This document shows, piece after piece, positions 1-7,616 of a DNA stretch of 41,050 bases. The notes under the pieces are model-generated. The model saw only the letters and a list, made by a program, of their open reading frames with translations. It was not told where the DNA came from and did no database searches. How positions within the stretch are numbered: position 1 is the first letter of the stretch; each line of letters begins with the position of its first letter. The position numbers and the translations under genes were made by a program. Location of the stretch: assembly GCA_022653735.1 (NCBI GenBank), contig JALCSU010000017.1:1-41050 (forward strand). The letters are read 5' to 3'. The stretch is from Bacteroidales bacterium. Lineage in GTDB: Bacteria > Bacteroidota > Bacteroidia > Bacteroidales > UBA932.

Positions 1-167
1 GGCATATAGACCAGGCTCAGAGCGTGAATCTTTACATCACCAACGATTTCACTATGAGACAAGTGCTCAACCTCTACCTCCTTGCGTGGGAGTGCGGAGT
101 CAAGACAATCTACTACGTGCGCAGCAAGTCCCTCGAAGTAGAGGAATGCGAGAGCTGCGCCTCATGA
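1..167 (+). CDS. nrdA: Ribonucleoside-diphosphate reductase alpha subunit, C-terminal end (partial)
   Basis: This is the last 54 codons of a gene that begins before the window. The readable frame starts at base 3 and stops with TGA at 165-167. The tail contains YITNDFTMRQVLNLYLLAWE followed by a Tyr-Tyr pair and the terminal ECESCAS. Class I ribonucleotide reductase large subunits have the same layout: a Tyr-Tyr radical-transfer pair and a mobile C-terminal cysteine pair that re-reduces the active site after each turnover. The enzyme makes deoxyribonucleotides from ribonucleoside diphosphates in the cytoplasm. The complete nrdB begins 4 bases downstream on the same strand, which confirms the identity. 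Only the tail is visible, so nothing can be said about the allosteric domain. Confidence 0.9.
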   Translation, partial: HIDQAQSVNLYITNDFTMRQVLNLYLLAWECGVKTIYYVRSKSLEVEECESCAS

Positions 168-171
168 GTTC

Positions 172-1236
172 ATGAATATATCATTTAGCACGATGGATAA
201 TTTACATAAGAATAAACTATTCAATCCCAATGGAGACACCGACCTCCGCCATAGGAGGATGATAGGGGGCGACGCCACCAATCTGAACGACTTCAACAAC
301 ATGAAGTACAAATGGGCTAGCGACTGGTACCGCCAGGCTATGAACAATTTCTGGATTCCGGAGGAAATCAATCTCACACAGGATGTCAAGGACTACCCTC
401 ATCTGGAGAAGCCTGAGCGCACAGCCTACGACAAGATTCTTAGCTTCCTGGTGTTCCTGGACTCTCTACAAAGCAACAATCTGCCTTCCGTAGGGGAATA
501 TATCACCGCGAACGAAGTCAATCTCTGCCTGCACATACAGACTTTCCAGGAATGCGTCCATAGCCAAAGCTACAGCTATATGCTGGACACGATATGCAAC
601 CCTCAGGAACGCAACGACATACTTTACCAGTGGAAGACGGACGAACGCCTGCTTCGAAGGAACACCTTCATAGGAGACTGTTACAACGAGTTCCGCGACA
701 ATCCCACTCCGCTGACTTTAATGAAAACCATGATAGCCAATTATATTCTTGAAGGAATATATTTCTATAGCGGCTTCATGTTCTTCTACAATCTCAGCCG
801 CAACGGCAAGATGCCGGGTTCTGCACAGGAAATCCGCTACATCAACCGTGACGAGAACACACATCTCTGGCTGTTCAGAAACATTATCCTGGAGATGAAG
901 AAGGAAGAGCCGCAGCTCTTCACCACCGATAAAGCCAAGGTCTATGAGGCCATGATGCGGGAAGGAGTGCGCCAGGAAATAAACTGGGGGCAATATGTGA
1001 TTGGCAACGACATCCAGGGCCTTAACGAGCGGATGATAAAAGATTACATAGAATACCTTGGGAATATGCGTTGGAACAGCCTTGGAATGGGTTATCTGTT
1101 CGAAGAAAACCGCTCCGAACCGGAGAGCATGGGCTGGGTATCGCAATATTCCAATGCCAACATGGTGAAGACCGACTTCTTCGAAGCCAAGAGCACCGCC
1201 TACGCCAAAAGCACAGCCCTCGAAGACGACCTGTGA
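172..1236 (+). CDS. nrdB: Ribonucleoside-diphosphate reductase beta subunit (class I, tyrosyl radical type)
   Basis: This is a full-length 354-residue small subunit of ribonucleotide reductase, which houses the di-iron site and radical used by NrdA. All expected iron ligands are visible: D97 (LDSLQ), E127 and H130 (ECVHSQSY), E194 (ILEGIYFY), E228 and H231 (RDENTH). Y134 lies four residues after H130, where the E. coli radical tyrosine Y122 sits after H118, so this looks like a tyrosyl-radical enzyme rather than a Phe- or Leu-substituted type. The C-terminus ends STALEDDL, the kind of acidic tail that docks on the large subunit. The ATG at 172 lies 4 bases after nrdA; a second ATG at codon 8 is also possible. 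The stop codon overlaps a GTG that could start the next reading frame. Confidence 0.95.
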   Translation: MNISFSTMDNLHKNKLFNPNGDTDLRHRRMIGGDATNLNDFNNMKYKWASDWYRQAMNNFWIPEEINLTQDVKDYPHLEKPERTAYDKILSFLVFLDSLQSNNLPSVGEYITANEVNLCLHIQTFQECVHSQSYSYMLDTICNPQERNDILYQWKTDERLLRRNTFIGDCYNEFRDNPTPLTLMKTMIANYILEGIYFYSGFMFFYNLSRNGKMPGSAQEIRYINRDENTHLWLFRNIILEMKKEEPQLFTTDKAKVYEAMMREGVRQEINWGQYVIGNDIQGLNERMIKDYIEYLGNMRWNSLGMGYLFEENRSEPESMGWVSQYSNANMVKTDFFEAKSTAYAKSTALEDDL

Positions 1237-2081
1237 TAAGCTCAGCTTCCAGGCTTTCTGCAGAATACGGAATCGGCTACGGCAAACGTAACTTGGCGTA
1301 TTACCGAAAGTTCTATCTGGAATTCAAAGATTCGGAGATTTTGCACATGCGTGTGCAAAATCTTACTTGGTCTCATATCCGCAGGCTTCTTTCCGTCAGC
1401 AATACGCAGGCTAGGGAATGGTATCTGAAGACAGCTGCTGAGGACATGTGGAGCGTGAATGACCTTGACAGGAATATCTCAACCCAATATTATGAACGAC
1501 GGCTCAATGCTCAAAGGGATAGTTCAACTATTCCCACACCTTATACTGGTCAAACAGATCCGTTGGAATACATAAAGAACCCGATGGTGGCCGAATTTAT
1601 GGGATTCCATCGGGACACCAACTATTCCGAATCAGAACTGGAACAGGCGCTGATTGACAACCTTGAGAAGTTCATCATGGAACTCGGTCGTGGATTTGCT
1701 TTCGTGGAAAGGCAACAACACATTGTGACTGATACGGCTGATTTCTACATCGACCTGGTATTTTATAATTTTAAGATGAAACGATTCGTCATATTTGAAC
1801 TGAAGACCCATAAACTAGCCCATCAGGACATCGGACAGCTGGATATGTACATCCGGATGTACGATGATTTGATTAAAGGAAAGGATGATAATCCGACAAT
1901 CGGCGTGCTACTTTGTACCGATACGGACAATACGATAGCAAGATATTCGGTGCTTCACGACAGTGACCAAATTTTCGCAGCCAAGTATATGACATACATG
2001 CCAACCGAAGACGAACTGCGCCGGGAAATAGAGCAGCAGAAACGCTTCTTTATGGAACAGCATGGAATGAAAGAAGATTAA
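1233..2081 (+). pseudogene. N-terminally truncated DUF1016/YhcG-type PDDEXK nuclease
   Basis: The translation matches the DUF1016 (YhcG) family: the end of its N-terminal domain (RLSAEYGIGYGKRNL, then LTWSHIRRLLSV) followed by the C-terminal PDDEXK nuclease domain. The nuclease core is intact, with D174 in DFYIDLVFYN, then E189 and K191 in FELKTHK, then GQLDMY; numbering is from the GTG at 1233. Family members are usually about 340-380 residues; only about 282 can be counted here, so roughly the first 70-90 are missing. Similarity begins exactly at the nrdB stop, where the GTG overlaps it as GTGA. The frame is open upstream to a TTG at 1071, but that part is nrdB read in another frame. It may be a relic joined to nrdB by deletion, or a short translated form. 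The family is often found near restriction-modification loci; no methylase or restriction gene is nearby. Confidence 0.7.
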
Positions 2082-2115
2082 TATGTGAAGCAGTGGAATG
2101 GATTCCTGTTCGGAG

Positions 2116-3192
2116 TTATTTCACTCTAAGCCTCTGACCAATCTGCAGGACGGTGGTTTCCTTGATGCCATTCAGCTGACAGAGTTTCCTCACCGTGGTA
2201 TGGTTACGAATAGCAATCTTACCTAAGGTATCTCCGCTGCGCACAGTGTAATACCTCTTTGCTAATTCCGCCTTTCTCTCGGCTTCGGCCTTCGCTTTGG
2301 CCTCTTCCTCGGCCTTGATGCGGTCTTGAGTATCGCCTTCTATGATATCTATTTCCTCTTCTTCACTCTCTGGCACATAACGGCTGGCAGGACTGAGATA
2401 CATTTTCTTCAGCACGAACAGCCTGTGCCTCAAAGTTCCGGAGGCGAAGTCAATTAGCCATTCAGGATCGAATGCGTAACCCTTATAGCGGGTTTCGAAA
2501 TGAAGATGTGGCCCAGTAGACCTACCTGTAGAGCCGCCCAAGCCGATAATGCTCCCCGCATTCACCCAATCGCCCTCTTGAGCCAGTCGCTTGGAAAGAT
2601 GCCCGTAGAATGTCTCAAGTCCGTTCTCGTGGCGGATTATGACCAGATTGCCATAACCCTTATAATATCTCGACAATCTCACTTTTCCATCAAAAGCAGC
2701 ATAAACAGGGGTGCCGACATCCAGAGGGAGGTCAACACCTTGATGACGGCGACGATGGCGATATCCGAATTTTGAATATACTGGAATTATCCTAGGGCAA
2801 TGGAATCCACCAAGCGAATCAACAATCCACACAGCTATCTCATCAGGCAGCTCTTCCATGGAAACCTGATAAGGGACAGCTTTTTCCGTGTTCCAAAATT
2901 TTTCAAACTCATCCTTGCCGTTGGCATATTCAGGCAGTTTGAAATATTTCCAAGTATAATCAGAGTATAAAATAATCTTGATGAATGGGCTTGCCGTATC
3001 CAGAGTGTCCATGACCTCCTGAGATTGATTAAGGGTTTGTACGGAAGCCGTAGACAGCCGCGGAATCATCACCTCCGCCTGTTTCTTTGTCTTTATCGTG
3101 GTGTCCTGCGCATTCAACGCTGCGGCACAAAAAAATGTTAAAACAGCAAGGGCCAGAACTCTGACACCTGCCGGATAAATTTTAACTTTCAT
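2116..3192 (-). CDS. Secreted M23 family peptidase with C-terminal LysM domain
   Basis: This 358-residue protein begins with an N-terminal signal peptide (hydrophobic residues 11-28, ending ALNAQ). An M23 (LytM/lysostaphin-type) metallopeptidase domain spans about 140-245. Zinc ligands and catalytic histidines are visible as H150-xxx-D154, H198 in FYGHLS, and H229-x-H231 in PHLHFE. A charged, probably helical Glu/Lys/Ala linker (about 290-312) leads to one LysM domain (about 314-358, YYTVRSGDTLGKIA to the end), which binds peptidoglycan. The complete catalytic set argues for an active cell-wall endopeptidase rather than an EnvC-like activator. It is the last gene of a minus-strand operon after manB, 13 bases away. 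Its role in growth or division is inferred from the domains only. Confidence 0.9.
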   Translation of the reverse strand: MKVKIYPAGVRVLALAVLTFFCAAALNAQDTTIKTKKQAEVMIPRLSTASVQTLNQSQEVMDTLDTASPFIKIILYSDYTWKYFKLPEYANGKDEFEKFWNTEKAVPYQVSMEELPDEIAVWIVDSLGGFHCPRIIPVYSKFGYRHRRRHQGVDLPLDVGTPVYAAFDGKVRLSRYYKGYGNLVIIRHENGLETFYGHLSKRLAQEGDWVNAGSIIGLGGSTGRSTGPHLHFETRYKGYAFDPEWLIDFASGTLRHRLFVLKKMYLSPASRYVPESEEEEIDIIEGDTQDRIKAEEEAKAKAEAERKAELAKRYYTVRSGDTLGKIAIRNHTTVRKLCQLNGIKETTVLQIGQRLRVK

Positions 3193-3205
3193 CCGAAAAA
3201 TTCAA

Positions 3206-4564
3206 TTAAATCTTTGCGTTGAATTTTTCCATAAGAAGTTTTTTGGTCTCAGTTACTTTTTCATCCAGAAGATTCTGCGAAGTGGCCTCGCAGATGAACC
3301 TCAGGTATGGTTCTGTGTTCGAAGGCCTGATATTGAACCACCAGTCTTTGAACTCCACCCGGTAACCATCGAAGTCCATCTCTGCCTCTGGCTTCTCTTG
3401 CGATGTAAAATGCTCTTTTACGGCATCCATCGCACCTTTCTTATCATCTATCCTGAAATTGATTTCTCCAGAATTCTCGTAATGAGAAATGCTGTCTATG
3501 AATTGGCTCAGCGTGATTCCCTCTTTCTTTAATCCAGAAACAATCCTTAGCACCAGCATGGATGCCAGAAGACCGCTGTCAGAATAGAAGAAATCGCGGA
3601 AGTAATAGTGCCCTGCAAGCTCGCCGCCCCAGACACCATCAATCTCGCGCAGCTTGCGAGCGGCGAAAGCGCGGCCGACCTTCCAAGTCACTACCTTCAT
3701 TCCCTGCGGAACGAGATATTCAGAAACCGACTTCGAGCTTCTTATGTCCTGAAGGACGATTCCCTTCTCATGCCTCTCGTCTATGAAGTATCTGCCAAGC
3801 AATGCAATGATAAGGTCAGGAGAAATGAACTGCCCTTTCTCATCTACGAACATCACCCTATCGGCATCCCCATCATAAATCACGCCTGCGTCAGCTCCTG
3901 TCTTACGAACAGCCTCTTCCAGCGGAACCACATTCTTTGGGATTAGAGGATTTGGCTCATGATTCGGGAAACTGCCGTCCATTTTATCGAAAAGATAAGT
4001 CGGAGCCTCACCAAAGATTTCTTTGGCATAAAGCGTTGACATTCCATTCGACAAGTCGAACGCCAATTTCAAATTTGAATAGTCGCCCTTGAATTTCAGC
4101 AAGAAATCCAGGTAGTCTTGATGAATGTCCTTCGGAATGACTTTTCCTCGGACATCGGCAACTGGTGTAGGCCTTCCCTCCTCTATCCATTTCTGAATCT
4201 GCCCCAAGCCAGAGTCCAGGCCGACAGGAAGGGCATTTTCACACGACACCTTCATACCGTTATATTCCTTCGGATTGTGAGAAGCCGTGATCTGCACGGA
4301 AGCCTTGAAGCCGTAATTGGCGGTACCGAAATATACCATAGGCGTGGTGCTGAGACCGATGTCGTACACATCAGCGCCAGCATCGGTTATTCCTTTCACG
4401 AGATGTTCATGAATCTCTGGGGAAGAAAGCCTGCAGTCGCGCCCGACCAAGACTTTATCAGTTTTTAATAGTTCAGGAATGAAATATCCTATCTTGTAAG
4501 CGGTGTGCCGATCAAAATCGACATTATAAATCCCGCGAATATCGTATGCGTGAAAAGCTCCCAT
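3206..4564 (-). CDS. manB: Phosphomannomutase/phosphoglucomutase
   Basis: This 452-residue member of the alpha-D-phosphohexomutase family interconverts 6-phospho and 1-phospho hexoses for nucleotide-sugar synthesis in the cytoplasm. All four signature loops are present in order. The phosphoserine loop is ITASHNPKEYNGMK, with S95 as the phosphorylated residue. The Mg-binding loop is YDGDADRV, with D231, D233 and D235. The sugar-specificity loop is GGELAGHYYF, and the phosphate-binding loop near the C-terminus is RPSNTEPYLR. Length is normal for the family. Sequence alone does not separate mannose from glucose preference; dual activity is usual in this subgroup. It sits 6 bases after def and 13 bases before the LysM peptidase, so the genes are probably co-transcribed. 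Confidence 0.93.
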   Translation of the reverse strand: MGAFHAYDIRGIYNVDFDRHTAYKIGYFIPELLKTDKVLVGRDCRLSSPEIHEHLVKGITDAGADVYDIGLSTTPMVYFGTANYGFKASVQITASHNPKEYNGMKVSCENALPVGLDSGLGQIQKWIEEGRPTPVADVRGKVIPKDIHQDYLDFLLKFKGDYSNLKLAFDLSNGMSTLYAKEIFGEAPTYLFDKMDGSFPNHEPNPLIPKNVVPLEEAVRKTGADAGVIYDGDADRVMFVDEKGQFISPDLIIALLGRYFIDERHEKGIVLQDIRSSKSVSEYLVPQGMKVVTWKVGRAFAARKLREIDGVWGGELAGHYYFRDFFYSDSGLLASMLVLRIVSGLKKEGITLSQFIDSISHYENSGEINFRIDDKKGAMDAVKEHFTSQEKPEAEMDFDGYRVEFKDWWFNIRPSNTEPYLRFICEATSQNLLDEKVTETKKLLMEKFNAKI

Positions 4565-4570
4565 TATCTG

Positions 4571-5125
4571 TCATTTAATTTTCGTCGGATACCTTGCAGA
4601 AATCCTGCCTTTCTCGATAGCAAACAACTTTTTTGAAATAATTTTTTTTCGTATAGGGGCGACATGGTCCACGAACATGTCCCCATCCAGATGAGACATT
4701 TCGTGCTGAACCATCCTGCAGGCAAACTTGTCGAAATGCTCAGTGACTTTCTTCAGGTTTTCGTCATAATATTCGACGGTCATGCTAGAAGGCCTGCGCA
4801 CGCTGCAGAAAATATCCGGGATGCTCAGGCACCCTTCCTCATATTCAGTTTCATTCTCGCTTTCTTCCACAATGACAGGATTTATCATTACCCTTTTGAA
4901 GTCTTTCAGATAGTCATAAACTTCCGTCATCCCAGTGCCGTCCACGATGAGCACCCTCTGGCTAACCCCTATTTGTGGCGCTGCCAGTCCACAGCCCTGA
5001 GCGCTGGCAAGCGTGTCCTTCAAATCCTTCACGAGATTCTGAATGTTCTCTTTATCATTGAGGTCGGCTGGCTTAGCGACTTCCCTCAGAACTTCCGAAC
5101 CATAGAGATAAATTGGCTGTATCAT
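4571..5125 (-). CDS. def: Peptide deformylase
   Basis: This 184-residue enzyme removes the formyl group from the N-terminal methionine of new proteins. The three family motifs are complete: motif I GCGLAAPQ (residues 44-51), motif II EGCLS (97-101) with the metal-binding Cys99, and motif III QHEMSHLDG with the HExxH metal site at H141-H145. The more common motif III is QHExDHLxG; here Ser replaces Asp before the second His, a position that does not bind metal. It lies 4 bases downstream of yqgF and 6 bases upstream of manB on the same strand, as expected for an operon. Confidence 0.96.
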   Translation of the reverse strand: MIQPIYLYGSEVLREVAKPADLNDKENIQNLVKDLKDTLASAQGCGLAAPQIGVSQRVLIVDGTGMTEVYDYLKDFKRVMINPVIVEESENETEYEEGCLSIPDIFCSVRRPSSMTVEYYDENLKKVTEHFDKFACRMVQHEMSHLDGDMFVDHVAPIRKKIISKKLFAIEKGRISARYPTKIK

Positions 5126-5129
5126 ATTC

Positions 5130-5543
5130 CTATTTCTTTTTATCTAGATAACCCTGCAAAATTATGGCGGCGCTTATCTTATCCACCGATGCCTTATTCC
5201 TCCTGTCTTTCGCCTTCATTCCCCCATCAATCATTGCCCTGTGAGCAAGCACAGATGTGAATCTCTCATCTTCTAATGCCACTGGAACCTCTGGAAATGC
5301 CTTTCCTAATTGCTTTAGAAATATATCGACATCTGCAGCGGCCTCAGACGGAGTATTATCCAGGTTCATTGGATAACCCACCACGAACTGGGTGACGGTT
5401 TCCTTCTGAGCATAATTTTTGAGATATTCTATTATCTTTGCACCGTCAACTGTTTCCAGTGGAGAAGCGAAGACGAAGAGAGGATCGCTAACAGCAATTC
5501 CGACTCTTCTTCGTCCATAATCTATGCCGATTATCCTTTCCAT
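5130..5543 (-). CDS. ruvX: YqgF/RuvX family Holliday-junction resolvase-like protein (pre-16S rRNA nuclease)
   Basis: This is a small RNase H-fold protein of 137 residues. The conserved N-terminal strand GIDYGRRRVGIAVSD carries the first catalytic Asp. Further family motifs are VGYPMNLD, EDERFTSVLA (second acidic residue) and a C-terminal DKISAAIILQGYL with the last Asp. In E. coli the homologue YqgF processes the 5' end of 16S rRNA; a Holliday-junction role is also proposed for the family. I chose the ATG at 5543 (MERIIGIDYG). An upstream TTG at 5552 would add three residues but lies inside a strong promoter -7 box. The mRNA is therefore predicted to start at or within a few bases of this ATG. 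First gene of the ruvX-def-manB-M23 operon. Confidence 0.9.
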   Translation of the reverse strand: MERIIGIDYGRRRVGIAVSDPLFVFASPLETVDGAKIIEYLKNYAQKETVTQFVVGYPMNLDNTPSEAAADVDIFLKQLGKAFPEVPVALEDERFTSVLAHRAMIDGGMKAKDRRNKASVDKISAAIILQGYLDKKK

Positions 5544-5549
5544 TGGTTG

Positions 5550-5581
5550 CAAATTTATAGAAAAAGGCGGTTAAGTCAAAA
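5550..5581 (-). promoter_or_regulatory. Bacteroidota-type promoter for the ruvX-def-manB operon
   Basis: Read on the minus strand, TTTTG (5581-5577) is followed by exactly 19 bases and then TAAATTTG (5557-5550). This is a full match to the Bacteroidota sigma consensus of -33 TTTG and -7 TAnnTTTG. The predicted start point falls at about 5543-5546, touching the ruvX ATG at 5543, so the transcript would be leaderless or nearly so. Confidence 0.65.
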
Positions 5582-5585
5582 TAGC

Positions 5586-6443
5586 ATGTCGAGAGAGAAA
5601 AAAGAGAAACGACCGATTGTCAATAACTTTAAGCTGACCTTGTCCGATAAAGACAAGGGCACAGACTTGAAGACCGTCTCGTTCACGAGAATCCAAGGCC
5701 TGATCGCGATAATCACCATAATCATCGTATATAGTTTCTTGGTGATTTCATTATTCATATATACTCCGCTCAAAACTTTCATTCCTGGCTACCCTGACGC
5801 TGAGACAAGAAGAGAGGCTATCCGGAATGCAATCAGAATAGACTCTCTTGAGACTGAAATCACAAAGTGGGCTTTATATTCAGAAAATTTTGCCAGAATA
5901 ATCGATGGACAAGAGCCATTGGAACTTGACAGCCTGATGGAAATCAAGGCTAAGTCAGACTCCATCGCCATCGACCCTAAAAGACTGGACGAGAGCCGGC
6001 AGAAGTTGAAAGATGAGGTCACGAAAGCTGATGAGTTCGCATTGAAGCCTGCGGAGAGGCGCTCCCTGCCTATTGAGGGGATGCATTTCTTCACCCCTCT
6101 GAAGGGGGTCATATCGCAAGGTTATGACAAGGCTTTGCATCCATACATCGACATTACCGCCCCGGAAAATTCAACCGTAATGTCCGTGCTGGATGGAACG
6201 GTCATTTCTGCCGGCTGGAGCGATGAATATGGTTACACTATTCAGATTCAGCATGAGGGCGACATCATATCCGTCTATAAGCATAATCAAAAGCTCTTGA
6301 AAAAGGTCGGGGATAAAGTGACGGCAGGAATGCCTATCGCCATCGTCGGTAACACTGGCAACACATCAAAAGGAAACCATCTGCATTTCGAGCTATGGCA
6401 CAAAGGAGAGGCCGTGGACCCGACTAAATATATTAGTTTTTAA
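5586..6443 (+). CDS. Membrane-anchored M23 family peptidase
   Basis: This 285-residue protein has a basic cytoplasmic N-terminus, one membrane helix (about 37-60, GLIAIITIIIVYSFLVISLF) and a periplasmic stem rich in charged residues (about 70-160). A C-terminal M23 peptidase domain runs from about 170 to the end. The zinc and catalytic residues are present: H185-xxx-D189, H233 in VYKHNQ, and H265-x-H267 in GNHLHFEL. It is likely a peptidoglycan hydrolase held at the inner membrane. I chose the ATG at 5586 because the upstream in-frame start is a TTG overlapping the divergent ruvX promoter. It ends TAATG, sharing one base with dxr, so the two are translationally linked. The M23-dxr-rseP order is familiar in Bacteroidales genomes. 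Confidence 0.88.
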   Translation: MSREKKEKRPIVNNFKLTLSDKDKGTDLKTVSFTRIQGLIAIITIIIVYSFLVISLFIYTPLKTFIPGYPDAETRREAIRNAIRIDSLETEITKWALYSENFARIIDGQEPLELDSLMEIKAKSDSIAIDPKRLDESRQKLKDEVTKADEFALKPAERRSLPIEGMHFFTPLKGVISQGYDKALHPYIDITAPENSTVMSVLDGTVISAGWSDEYGYTIQIQHEGDIISVYKHNQKLLKKVGDKVTAGMPIAIVGNTGNTSKGNHLHFELWHKGEAVDPTKYISF

Positions 6444-7612
6444 TGGAGAGAAAGAGAAGAATCGCGATTCTGGGGTCGACAGGATCAATAGGGACACAGA
6501 CACTTGACGTCATAAGGCAACACAGGGACAAATTCGAAGTTGAATTGCTAACTTGCAACTCCAGCGTTGACCTGCTGGCTCAGCAAGCAAAGGAATTCGA
6601 TGCGAACAACGCTGTCATCTGCAACGAAGTCCTTTACCCGAAACTATCGAACCTGCTAGAGAATACTGACACGAAAGCTTTCGCAGGGATAAAATCCGTC
6701 TGCGACCTGGTTGCTTCTGACAACGTGGATATCGTGGTTGGTGCCATGGTGGGATTCAGTGGGCTGAAACCGACTCTCTCTGCAATAGACGCTGGAAAAA
6801 TCATCGCTTTGGCAAACAAAGAGACCTTGGTGGCTGCGGGTGGAATAGTAACCTCAGAGGCGCAGAAGCATAACGCCCCGATAATTCCTGTCGATTCCGA
6901 GCATTCAGCGATCTTCCAGTGCCTGCTCAGCGCCCAAGGCAATAAAATTGCCAAAATCCATCTCACTGCATCTGGCGGCCCATTCAGGACGTGGGATAAG
7001 GAGAGGATTGCAAAAGCGACAAAAGACGATGCTTTGAAGCACCCTAACTGGAATATGGGAGCGAAGGTTACTATCGACTCATCCACCATGATGAACAAAG
7101 GGTTTGAGGTGATTGAGGCAAAATGGCTCTTCGGGCAGCCTGTAAGCAAGATAAATGTCATCATACAACCTGAATCCATCATTCATTCGATGATTGAATA
7201 TGAAGATGGCGCAGTCATGGCGCAGCTTGCCTGCCCAGACATGAGGGAGCCTATTCAGTTCGCCCTTGGTTTTCCAGAAAGGATGCCGCTGGACAATAAA
7301 AAACTGGACTTTGCTGAGCTGGGGAGCATCTCTTTCTTCAAGCCAGACATGGACAAATTCCCTTGCCTCGGTCTTGCATATGAGGCTATCGAGCGAGGCG
7401 GGAACATTCCATGCGTGATGAATGCCGCCAATGAATCTGCGGTCGCCGCCTTTCTGCGAGACAGAATCGGCTTCTATGATATTCCTCACATAATTAGCGA
7501 GTGCATGGAGAAGGCTGAGGCAATAAAAGAGCCAACACTCGACGATATATTCATGACTAACACTGAAGTTCGGCGAATGGCAGATGCCATGATAGAAAAG
7601 ATGGAGAGGTAG
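6443..7612 (+). CDS. dxr: 1-deoxy-D-xylulose 5-phosphate reductoisomerase
   Basis: This 389-residue enzyme catalyses the committed step of the MEP isoprenoid pathway: NADPH-dependent rearrangement and reduction of deoxyxylulose 5-phosphate to methylerythritol 4-phosphate. The NADPH-binding loop GSTGSIGTQT is at 11-20. The metal site is PVDSEHSAIFQ, with D151 and E153. The substrate loops ASGGPFR (177-182) and HPNWNMGAKVTIDSSTMMNK (200-219) are followed by FEVIEA. MNAANESAVAAFL lies in the C-terminal helical domain. The length is standard. Translation starts one base inside the previous stop codon (TAATG). rseP follows after 4 bases. Confidence 0.96.
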   Translation: MERKRRIAILGSTGSIGTQTLDVIRQHRDKFEVELLTCNSSVDLLAQQAKEFDANNAVICNEVLYPKLSNLLENTDTKAFAGIKSVCDLVASDNVDIVVGAMVGFSGLKPTLSAIDAGKIIALANKETLVAAGGIVTSEAQKHNAPIIPVDSEHSAIFQCLLSAQGNKIAKIHLTASGGPFRTWDKERIAKATKDDALKHPNWNMGAKVTIDSSTMMNKGFEVIEAKWLFGQPVSKINVIIQPESIIHSMIEYEDGAVMAQLACPDMREPIQFALGFPERMPLDNKKLDFAELGSISFFKPDMDKFPCLGLAYEAIERGGNIPCVMNAANESAVAAFLRDRIGFYDIPHIISECMEKAEAIKEPTLDDIFMTNTEVRRMADAMIEKMER

Positions 7613-7616
7613 GAAT

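Noticed and set aside
4664..5260. Plus-strand open frame of 198 codons opposite def and ruvX
   Set aside because: It lies across two well-supported genes on the other strand and has no recognisable domain.
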